From: Anodontia alba
Lineage: Eukaryota; Mollusca; Bivalvia; Lucinida; Lucinidae
Direction of reading: 5' to 3'
DNA: 64,000 bases
NCBI GenBank assembly: GCA_964016985.1
Contig: OZ024827.1
Location: forward strand, 23,019,275 to 23,083,274
The number at the start of each line of letters is the position of its first letter. The stretch's first letter is position 1. The notes below the pieces were generated by a model that saw nothing but the letters and a program-made list of their open reading frames with translations, had not been told where the DNA came from and made no database searches. The position numbers and the translations under genes are program-made. Positions 12,801 through 24,600 of the stretch are shown here, piece after piece.

Positions 12801-15800
12801 AAAATGTGCATGTGCAGTCTCCTATTTGGACTACAGACATGCATTTTTGTGCCCCTGCCATTCAAAGAATGGTGGAAAGGGCATATAGTGTTACCCCTGT
12901 CCGGCTTTGGCGAGAGTGCGCTTATGCTCAGACTTGCCTTAACCATTACTGGTGACTTATATGATAAGTACATTTTTTTCTCATGTGCTGTGTGGAGAAA
13001 ATAAAGGGGTGCTGTAAGGTATTATAGAGTGTGGATGCTCCCATTTAGCCAGTCAGAAATGGAATCCAAATGAGGTCAGGGGTCATTTGATGAGGAACCA
13101 TGGCATTATGAGTAGTGGCCCTATATGCACTTGGTCAGAGTTTGATATGGAAACTGAGGTTAACAGAAAATTCTTGTTATGTTATTCTTTTGAAGAAATG
13201 AACAATATAAATAGGCTTTAGGCTTCAGTATAGATCTTCTTCACATTGTATGTATAATATAACATTAACATCAGTTAAATATTGTTTAATGCTTACCATG
13301 CTATGGGCAGATTCAGCAAACAATAAATTGTTAATATTTTTGTTATTTTTCCTAGAAAATTGGATATAACATTTCATACAAATTGTCTCCTAAGGAGACA
13401 ATTTGTATGAAGTGTCATATCCAATTTTCTTAGGAGACAATTTGTAGGAAGTGTTATATCCAATTTTCTAGCAAAAAATAACAAAAATATTTCAAAATGT
13501 CGTCTGCTGAAATTTTTCCCAGCATGCAAAGTGTAAATCTAGTAATTTACCATATTTACTCACGTTTAGCTATAAGATTGTTCTACTTATGTTGTTAAAC
13601 CCTTAACTCTCACTGGGCAAATTCAGCTGATGACATTTTAAAATATTTCTCTTATTTTCCTGATAATTTTGCTTGACATTTCATAAAAGACAGCATAAAC
13701 TGTCAAAAGCTTTTTTCAATGAAAATTAGTAAAAAATCTTAAAATGTCATTTGTTGTAATATAAGGGGAATTGATACATTTTTAGGGGAGACAACTCTGT
13801 CAAAATTCTCTTTGTTCCCTTCTGAAAAGGGGTCAAGTCTATAAGGAAAGAATTTGCTCCGTCTGGTCCCAGAAGGAGCAACTTCTTCCCTTATAGAGTA
13901 GACCCCTTAGAGAAGGGTCTTGGTGCCCAGGAAATGAGAGGGAAAGTTACAAAAATTGTCTCCCTTATACAAATGGTGGAAAAACTACCCGCGTACCCAT
14001 TCACCTTAACCTTTTCCACTTGCTGGGCTAATTCAGCAGACAACTTTTCCCAGAAAACAGGATTTGACATTTCATGCAAATTGTCTCCATTGGATAGAGA
14101 CAATTTGCATGAAATGTTTAATCCTGTTTTCTGGGGAAAGTAAGAATATATTTTAACATGTCATCTGCTGAAAGTTTTACTCAGAGTGCTAAGTATTAAT
14201 TCCAGACGATTAAAGGTCAAATGTATATTTTAGAACCAGAACCTGAAATGATAGATGAGACTGCATCTGCTGATCAGGCCAAACCTGTTGATACAGAGTT
14301 CAAACTGATGTCCTGGCCACCAATTCCTAATCCAAACAGGAACCAGCCCAAAAAAGGTGTGATATATTATATTTTATTCATATCATCTAGGTTTTACTGG
14401 AAATCACATTACATTTAATTGTGATGCTATTTTTTTTCTATGAATATTGTGCATAGCTTTTTCTGCAAGTAATCAACATTTAATGGTGATTTTAGTTTTA
14501 TAACAAATACTGTGCATGTGTTTTACTGCAAGTAGTGTTGGGAATTGGAGAGGAAAATCACAATCGATTATCGAGAAAGTAAAACTGATTGATTATCGAT
14601 TATACAATCGGATATCCCATAACTGGCATCAAATAATAAATCATTATAGCATATGCGCTTTATGTTTCTATATTACTTAAAATACAACTGCATATAATAG
14701 CATAATTATGGTAAATTAAGATATACAGTCAAATCTGTGTTAGTGGTCACCTCTATTAAGCAGCCAACCTGTATTAAGCAGCCAGAGGAAAGTTGCCCAA
14801 AAATTCATAGACTTCTATATTTGAACTGTATTAAGCAGCCACCTGCCTTCAGCAGCCACATTTTAAGCTTCCCATGTGTGGCTGCTTAAGACAGGGTTGA
14901 CTGTAGATTGTTTCAAGACAAAGCAGTTTTTGCATCCATGTTTCTAGTCAATGAGTTTCATAATACTCTTAATTTGTAGGTTTCATTATGTGACCTTTGG
15001 TCCACATTTCTAAAAATAGAATTTCAAATAATCGATAGTGAAAAAAATTATCGATAATTGCCGATAGTAGGCTCATCCGATTAGTTTTCGATTATTTTGA
15101 TTTATCGGCACAACACTAACTGCAAGTCACTTATTTATGCCCCCAGCTTTGAAGAAATGGGGAGGGCATATTGCTTTGGGCTTGTCTGTCGATTTGTCCA
15201 TATGTCATGCTTTTCTTGTAAGCAAAATATCTAAGGAACCACTCAGGTTAGGCTTATGAAAGTTTGCAAGCAACTTGAAACCAATGTCTGGATGATCTGG
15301 TGAAATTTTGGTAAAGTTTGGATTACTTTTATCAGAGTTATGCCACTTTTCTACTTTGGCATTTTGTATTGGCAAGTGTATAATTGGGGACATAGTGTTT
15401 TACAAATGCATTTCTGGTTCATTATGATTTTATTTTTATAACAAATGTTTGGCAACCTTATTGGTATACTTGAGCTAATCCAGCCAGTGAAACTCATATC
15501 ATCTGCCATGTCATTTGGTGCAGTCTAAACAGTGTCTTCTCTGCCTGCTTACAGAATTGTTAGCTACTATGAAATGTGTTAGAAAACTAGGGAGTTTGTA
15601 TATTGTGTAGTCTGTCACTTAAAGGTGGTCTACTGTCAATTTTCATGATGCATATACCTGATCTTGAGGTGTGAAAAATAGCTGTTATAACTGATTATGT
15701 TACATCTTCAATTGTTTCTGGCTAGTTTGTAACATATTTGGTAAGAACTCAGAACCTATTTACCATGACAGCCGATGTAGACATTAAATTATGTAACTTT

Positions 15801-18619
15801 GAAAATTTATGTGCTTCTTACTGAGACATTGTTAAGTTCACAGATGAGTTAGAGGACCCTATCTAGACTGAACATATATGTATTTGTAATTTAGAGCTGC
15901 ATCAGAATTAAGGAGGAGGTTTCACATGAATGAAACTGGTTTTAGCTCCCCCCCCCCACCCCCCCCCCCACACACACACACACACCTCCCCCTGCCCTCT
16001 CCACCCAATAGTTTTCCTACTGACCATCCCAAGGCAGTTCTTCTGTTGCAGTTCTTCTTTGTTAGTGTGTCTGTGGTGTCATATGTGACATATGTGTTGT
16101 CCTTATTTGTTCCACATCTCTCCCTCTTTTAGTGCTGTGGGAAGGTTATGCTTCATAATTTTGGCATTTTCTGGGTATCTTATAGTTTTGCTTTTGATGA
16201 AATTTTGGTGTCCATTCACAGATTTCTAACAGGGAAATTACAAATGTATATACAGTAATATGTAAAACAAACTGTATTTAGCAAATCAGCTGTTTTAAAA
16301 ATAATAATGTGAAAACTCATAATTTTGTTGTTCTTTTGAAATTATACACAATTAAATAATTACCTCACATAAATGTTATGTAGCAAATTCACATTACAAA
16401 AACATGCCTATTCAAACATACTGAAAACTTTTTGCTTGACCACCATTTCTTGGTTATACCACATAAATGTATATTTGCCCTAAATGTTTGGACAGACAGA
16501 CATAAGCAAACAGTCTAGACCCAGATCAAACTGCTCCATCGTCTATCTCATACACTACAATATGATTTGTAGTCAAGTTCTCACACTATAATATGATTCA
16601 TAGTCTATCTCATACACTATGATATGATTCATATTCTAGCTCATACACTATTATATGATTCATATTCTAGCTCATACATTATATGATTCAGTGTCTCTGA
16701 CCCACTGATATGATTCATAGTCTAAATCATACGCTATATGATTCATAGTCTAGCTCATACACTATGTTATGATTCATAGTCTAGCTTATACACTGATATG
16801 ATTCATGACATAGTTCAAACACTATGATATGATGAATAGTCTAGTTCAAACACTGTGATATGATACATGGTCTAGCTCACATACTGTGATATGATTCATA
16901 GTCTAGATCATACAATATGACATGATTCATACTCAAGCTCATACACTATGATATGATTCATAGTATATCTCATACACTATGATATGATTCATGGCCTAGT
17001 TCAAATACTATGATATGATTCATAGTCTAGTTCAAACACTATGATATGATTCATAGTCTAGCTATCACACTATGATATGGTTCATAGTCTATCTCATACA
17101 CTTTGATATGATTTATAGTCTAGCTCATACACTATGATATGATTCATAGTCTTGCTCATATACTATTATATGCTTCATATTCTAGCTCATACATTATATG
17201 ATTCAGTGTCTAGCTTACACACTGTGATACAAGTCATAGTCTAGATCATACACTATGATATGATTCATAGTATTTACTCACACACTGTGATATGATTTAT
17301 ATTCTAGGTCATATACTATGATATGATTCATAGTCTAGATCATACAGTATGATATGATTCATAGTCTACTCAAACACTATGATATGATTCATAGTCTACA
17401 TCAAAGACTATGATATGATTCATTGTATAGCTCATACACTATAATATGATCCATAGTCTGCCTCGGAATCAGCCTCTACATAATCAGCATCAAGGTCTGT
17501 AATGTTGACTGATAAAATCTTAAAGGTCCATGAATTATGTTTGCAATCTGTGTACAATTGATCAGACTGCATGCAGACTGATCTAGGTCTATGTGATTGC
17601 ATATGCTACAAGGCTGGTAGTTGGACATCAAAGGTTGGGAGCTGAGTTACATTTGCAGAGGAGGAGGAGTATTCAGTGCTAATTCTGGGTTAATTTGTCA
17701 TATTTCTCCTTAAAAAACATATGTTATGGCTACTCATGAGAAGTGCCAAAGTAATCATTAGAGTAGATAACCTCAATAAGTAGTTTGCTAACCAGGCTAC
17801 ATAGCCAAGTTAAGTAAAGGGAGATAACTGTTATCATTTAAATAGAGTTAAAAGATGTAAAAGCTTTAAAAGCTTTGCAATATCATGTAAGCCCCTCAGA
17901 AAAAAAAACAAAACAAAAAAACTTCTGACATACCCTGACCTTTTTCAAACCCAGACAAGCCAGTTTATGCTGGTCTGTTGTGAGTCGAATACCCAAAACA
18001 TAGTTTTTTGTGTAGAGATAAGAAAAATATAAGTACTTTTTGACTGAAAAAGTCCCTTAGCATGGAGCTATGATTTGTATTAACTGTTTCCACAATTAAG
18101 TTTGTTCTGGTAAGTACACTATTTCTGAGTGCTTATAGGATGCTGGGTAAAAATTTCAGCAGACATTTTGAAATATTTTCTCATTTTCCCAGAAAATAGA
18201 CTTACATTGAAATTTCAAAGTCTGTTTTCTGGGGAAACTAAAAAAAGGTGTCATGAATTTGCCATCTGCTGAATTTGCCCAAAGATTGATAAAGGTTGAT
18301 ACTTATTATGATGAGCTTTGATGTATAAGCTTTTTATACTTTTATGTCAGTGGTGTAAAAATACATTTAGAATTTCTTCCTTTTTCAGATATACCAGAAT
18401 CAAATATTTGGCCACCTCCAAAAGCTAAAGATTATATGCTGTCTGTCAAAGACTTGCCTGCTAATGTCAGACTTGGGGAAGCTAAAAGAGAAGAGGTTGG
18501 AAGTGATAGTACCAAGCTCCCTGCTGACAAAGGAGATAACTCTAAAGGAGATGTGGAAAGACGAGAACAAGACATAACAAGTAAGAGCAGACATTTAAGG
18601 GAACTCAGCACAACTGTTT

Positions 18620-18673
<54 letters not shown>

Positions 18674-21600
18674 ATTTTTTTACAAAGAAGACACTTTTTG
18701 TGACTTCCTGTTTGATCTTCAACACACCAGGGCCATTCTGAAAAGGGATTCAATCTACAAGGAAATAAATTGCTTCCAGGTGAAGCAGATTCTATTCTTT
18801 TAGAATAGACCCCTTTCAGAAGGAAGGCAAAAGGTATTCTAACAGTTGCCTGCCATGTAAGTGTATCAGTCCCTATTAAGTCAGACAGGGAATCTAAATA
18901 CTTACTTGGGGCAAAGATGAACATAGTAAAAGGTGGGGTGAGCAAAGGATGTTTTTTTTATCTATAATTACTGTATAAAACTTTGGACCAGGGCTTTCAC
19001 TAAATGGAAAAAGAAATAATTTGGGACACAGGAGAGGTAGGACTAAATAACTTCATCTTAAAACTTAAAGTATTGAATGAGATGATTGGTATGGGCTATT
19101 ATGTTGACACCAGGGTGGCAATGCAAAAGCTCTTCATGTAGTTCCCGTTTGTAAAATAAATTTTTGGGTAAACAGGGTAGTTTTGAATTTCAAGAAACTA
19201 CTGAATTAAAGAAAACACAGTTTGTAATAAAGGTATACTGTATGGCATCCAAGAAACTTCTGCTTAAAAGAAAACATAGTCTGCAATGAAGATTTACTCA
19301 CTGAGGCACTTCTCATGAGTCCCCACAACATATGTTTTTAAGGAGAAAATGAGAAAGTTGTTTCAGAATTATTATCAAATACTCCTCCTCATTAAACAAG
19401 TCTTCAATAATTTGATAGAACCTACTAGTATTTTTTATCATCTGAAATACTTTGAAATGGGCAGCAAAGGCCCAGATCAAGCTGATCTGGGTCTTTGGTG
19501 TTTTTCATATGACATAATGTTCATTTTTGTATGTTACAAATCATAGATGTTTTCTTTCTAGGAAAGAGAAAACTTTCAGAAAATCAGTCCAGTGAGCAGG
19601 AGATGAAAAGGCAGATCTCTAGGGATGAACAGTTAGGTCATGGTGTTCCAGACCAAAGCACTTCTGATGGTACAGCAGTGAGGAATGAATCACGGAGTGA
19701 AACTGAAGCTCAGCAAGGACAGTTGCAGAAGGAAGAGGAGAGTAAAACACAAGGTCAGGAAAAGCTGCAGAAGGAAGAGCAGAGTAAAACACAAGGTCAG
19801 GAAATTATGGTGATACTGTATAGCAACATTGGCTTCTCTTCAAGTCTTTTTTTTTCATTGTGGTATATTTTCAGGGCCCGGTTGTTCAAAGCGTCGTTAG
19901 CTTAACGAGCTCATTAAGGGTCATTTCGTTAACTGTTTTAGTGGATTCAATATACAATATTATGATATCTTTTGCTGAAAAAATGTGAGTAGCTTTTGCA
20001 ATGCAAAAGCTACTCACATTTTTTCAGCAAAAAATATCAGCATATACGCGTATCACTTGGTCTAAATTTTAACGAATCGTTAACTAACGACATCGTTAGC
20101 TTTGAACAACTGGGCCCTGGTTATTTTGCATCATTCCACAGAAACATAATCTTCAAGTATTTTATGGTTAGATATGACATTACTTACCCTTGAGATTAGG
20201 AATAAATGTTCTTACAAGATGGTTTATAGGGGTTCCTTTAACCCCTCACCCATTTTAGGTTGAATAGACTCCCCCACACTATATATTGGAAGAGTCCAAT
20301 TTCAATTTTAGGTACATCCGACTACGAGATTTAGATATTCCTATAGAAAAATGGCTAAACTATTTGCAAGTGGAGACCCTGATCAGATGCATTTGCAAAA
20401 GCGACACATTTTTCAACAAAAATAACTGTGAATTAGATAGTGTACTTACTAGAACAGTTAACATTTTGACCACTAATGAGCTTGTTAAGCTAACAATGCT
20501 TTGAACAACTGGGCCTTGTTTTTTTGTTGTCTTTTTTTCTAAGAAAATAAATCAGCCATTTCATATGAATTACCTAACTTGCTGATAAAGCACTTGAAAT
20601 TTTCTTGCAAAAAAAAAAAAAAATAAAAAATAGAACTCCATCTGCTGCTGTTATGAATACTGCTTTAGTCCATCTTAGTCTAGAGAACTGCTAAAAGGTA
20701 ATTGACAAAAAGTGCAGAACCAGATCAGATGCTGCAGAATGTGGCATCTGATCAGGGTCTCCACTGTTTTTAAATAGTTCAGTCATTTGTCTGTAGGAAT
20801 ACCTCAGTCATGTAGCTTGACATACCTAAAATTGAAATTGAAATCATCCAATATATAGTGTGGAGAGAGTTTAATCAGTCTAAAATAGGTTAAAGATTCA
20901 TTGTCTCGAAAGAATGTTGTTTGCTGAATATTCTTGCAAACTTTTCAAATCTATTTTTTTTTAATACAGGCAAACAGTGTGGACCCAGATCAGACTGCTC
21001 CTAAAGGAGCGATCTGATCTGGGTCCACACTATTTGCAAAACATGACTTTTAAATCACAAGCAGATGACAAAGCAGACGACAATTGTTGTGATTGGCAAT
21101 TTAAGGGTTAAGAAGACTGAGAAGATTTTCTCAAAACTTTCTAGGGATACTCCCTCTGGTTATGTCAGAAAAAGAGCATTTTAGTTTGTTGACCAGTAAG
21201 GCTGCCAGCAACTGGCTTTGCTTTTCTTATTATCACAGTCTTTCTGGGAAAATATTTTTAAACCTTGCATAATCATTCCTCTCTAGTTGGGCATTTATTC
21301 TCAAAACTTACCAGGGACGCTCCTCTCAAAGTGTACTTGTGTCAAAACCAGAATGTTTCCCACCCTTGTAATGACATCTACCCCCAAACTACAGTATGAA
21401 GTTTTTGAAGTCATTCTATGTAGAAGGTCTTCAGAAGAGAACTAACATGGGTCTCATCTCTATCTAGCTCTGATCTTTTTAATTCCTCCCTGCAAAAGGG
21501 GTCATTATAGATATAGCTCTAGATAAGATGGGGTATCTACATAATATTGTCCTTATTTCTCCATTAAAACATACTCTCAAATGGGATAATTATTGAATGG

Positions 21601-24600
21601 CCAAGTCAAATTTAAGCTGCTGATGAGAAGTGCTGATGAGAAGTAAACAACAGATACCTGATAAATGGGTCTTGCTATGTGAAAATGTCTAAGGGCATAT
21701 GCAAACAGAGAAGGCCTAGATCAACTTGCACATCTGTGCAGTCTGATCAGGGCCTTCACTGTCCACTAATAGAATCATTGGATCCTACAGAATGTATGAA
21801 TGAAAAGCAAAGGCCCAGATGATACTTATCACATGCATCGGGTAATTTGAATCTGTGCATGTTCAAAGGCACTTTTTCACTTGATGCAGCCCAATGATCT
21901 TACATACATTTGGTCTTGATCCCACCCCCAGCAGGGCTCATTAGGAATCAACCTTCAAACATAGCCAGTTGTGCTGTCAAATCAAAGTTGATGAGAACAT
22001 TATTTGTGACTGAAATGGGCCTATCCCCCTCCCAGCCCTGACACTACCATCAGAAGGGGTCATTCAAGCTTCCCAACAGTCATGCTTGATGCAAAGTTGA
22101 TGGTTTTGCCAAGTTGAGGGTTGAAACAGTAACTGAGATGGCCTTAATTGGTCTCTCCCCATCCAGCCTTTACTGTTAGTTGCACATTTGATACACATTA
22201 CCATAAAGTAGCATGTTTTGCACACATAACCACATAGTTGCATATTTTGTACACATTGCCAGATAGTTGCACATTTTGGACATATTTACTAGATAGTGGC
22301 ACATTTTATATATAAAACCATATTGTAAGACTTTTTGTACTCATTACTTGATAGTTGCACATTTAGACACATTACCAGGTAGTAGCATATTTTGTACACA
22401 ATATCAGACAGTTGCAAATTTTGTACACATTACCATATAGTAGCACATTTTGGACACATTAACAGATTGTAGCACATTTTATACACATTGCCATATAGTT
22501 GCACATTTTGTACACTTTACTAGATAGAAGCACATTTTGGTCTAGATAGTTGGAAATTTTAGGCACAAAACAATAATGTATTTAAATAAAAACAATAATG
22601 TATTAAAAAAAAAAGATGAATAAAAAAATACAAAGATATTTCAGAAGAAGAAAAGAAATGTAAGTGGAATCTCATGGTCTTCACTGGTTTCTGGTCCTAT
22701 GTTCTTATATTTAGTACAAGTCTTGTTTCACTAGTCCCATGTTATAAAATTTATATTAATGCTGTATCTTAACTTTGGTAAAATTATGTCCATTGCACAC
22801 ACTGATGGTGAAGATATTCTTGGGTCATATGAGTACCATTTTCATTTTAATGATCTTGCATTGGGATAGCTGTTCAAATCATACTACCAGGGGCAGATCG
22901 GATCATGGTCAGAGCCCCAGAGTGCAGCACAACATTACTCCTTGAAGGTTAATAGTGTAGTGTGTACCTCTCTGTTGAAAAAGGGGACTCTTATAGTAAT
23001 GCAACATGTATTGATTCACGTGTATGTAAGAAACCGATGATATTTGAAATTTAAAATGACCTATTTGATTACCAGAATTGTGCAAAACTTCACAAATCCA
23101 CTGCTGAAAATATGACACACACACAAAAAAAAAATTCTCTCAGAATGTCACAAGACTGCAAAATTATGAAAGAAAATTGTCCTCTCATTCAAAAGATTGC
23201 TTTGAGACCAAAATCTATACTAGAACAGTGAAAATATTCATAACAGAACCTAGGTTAATCCAGCACATATAATGTTCTATGAACCATTCAAACTATTTAC
23301 ATAAGAATCAAACACGCCCCAGTCACCAGCTTGAACGTGACTGCCATAACACTTACTCGAAAGCTGAAGTGTACCAACTCAATTGAAAAGTAAAACTGGC
23401 ATCCTAATCAGTTAATTAGTTACAATTGCAAATAATCTAACTTGTAATAAAAATCAAAAAACAAACTTCTTTTCATGTTTATGAACAAACAAGAACATAT
23501 TCAAGATAAAATTGACATAACAACATTACCAGGTAATGGTACATTTTGAAGACATTACCAGAAAAGTGCACATTTTAGACACATTACCAGATAATGACAC
23601 ATTTTGTACACATTACCAGGTAGTAGCACATTTTGAATTTTGGACAAATTACCAAAAAGTTGCACATTTTAGACACACTACCAGATAATAGCACATTTTT
23701 TAACACATTATCATATAGTAGCACAGTTTGAACACATTACCATATTGAAGCACATTTTGAACACATTACCAGGTAATACATGTACCACATTTTTGACACA
23801 TTAGCAGATAGTAGCACATTTTGTACAGATTACCAGGTAGTACCATATTTTGGACATGTTACCAGAAAGTTGCACCTTTTGTACATATTACCAGATAGTT
23901 GCACATTTTTGTACCCATAACCAGGTAGTAGCACATTTTTACACATTACCATCATCATAGTAGTATGTTTTGACTTATTATGAGATAGCTGCACATTAAA
24001 ACACATAACCAGATAGTAGCAATTTTGTACATATTAACAGTCAGTAGCACATTTAATACACACTACCAGGTAGTAGCACATTTAGGATATATCACCAGCC
24101 AATCTTATTTATATGTTCAATTTCTTAGGTTGATAATGATAAGGACTTATTTTGTCTGCATATTAGGATAATTACAGTAAATAGTTTTGTTGTTTAAAGG
24201 TACTGTGTCTGCCAAGCAGAGAGATTCTGATCAACCATTGATGGCTATACAAGAATATGGAAGGCCTAGAGAATCCCAGGCATCATCAAACAATGAAGGC
24301 AGAAGGAAATACACATATAGAGATGGTCAACCAACCTCAGGGTCTAAGAAACAAGCATCTCTTCCTTCACATTTGGGTAAGAGATTGAAAATTTTCTTTT
24401 TCACTCATTCTTAGTTAAGTGGGACAAATGCAGTCTTCAAACTTTAATTCATTGGATAATCTTTGAACAACATTTTACATTTACTGAACATTTCTCCTTG
24501 TTGACTATGATATCTGACAACAAAATTAAACTATTATCTGCACCAATATACCAGTCTTATACAACATCCTGTTCTGAGCAATACTAACAGGGTGTCTTGT

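Larger units (their letters stand above)
11450..14233 (+). other. Intron 5: TT-type MITEs and a composite SINE
   Basis: Contents: TT-A (11655-11900), SINE-2-like composite with a hairpin module (12022-12415), TT-C (12464-12676), a stretch without recognised elements (12677-13285), TT-B (13286-13536), a TT-B relative (13595-13765), F9 (13775-13985), and TT-B (14006-14199). Confidence 0.65.
14357..18388 (+). other. Intron 6: hAT-2, minisatellite, simple repeats
   Basis: Contents: hAT-2 (14533-15118), a dispersed repeat shared with 4380-4700 (15130-15425), unassigned sequence (15430-15940), C/CA simple repeat (15949-15985), unassigned sequence (16000-16500), a 31-bp minisatellite (16530-17460), a short hairpin module (17555-17605), an HP3 half (17985-18060) and a TT-B piece (about 18130-18295). 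No exon was recognised. Confidence 0.6.
19796..24199 (+). other. Intron 8: CTGG elements, TT-A, split minisatellite
   Basis: Contents: CTGG-family copy (19876-20116) and fragment (20310-20518), hairpin module (20708-20772), TT-A part (20920-21111), unassigned sequence (21112-21690), F7 (21690-21900), unassigned sequence (21900-22170), two minisatellite blocks (22180-22560, 23520-24090) with ~950 bp of unrelated sequence between. No exon was recognised, although the splice phases would allow one. Confidence 0.6.

Noticed and set aside
15926..16132. Proline/threonine-rich frame
   Set aside because: Caused by the poly-C and CA simple repeats.
16530..17460. Could the regular short repeats be a CRISPR array?
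   Set aside because: There are no unique spacers between constant repeats; the units are contiguous and diverged, in a eukaryotic intron. The same applies to the 22.2, 23.5 and 60.4 kb arrays.
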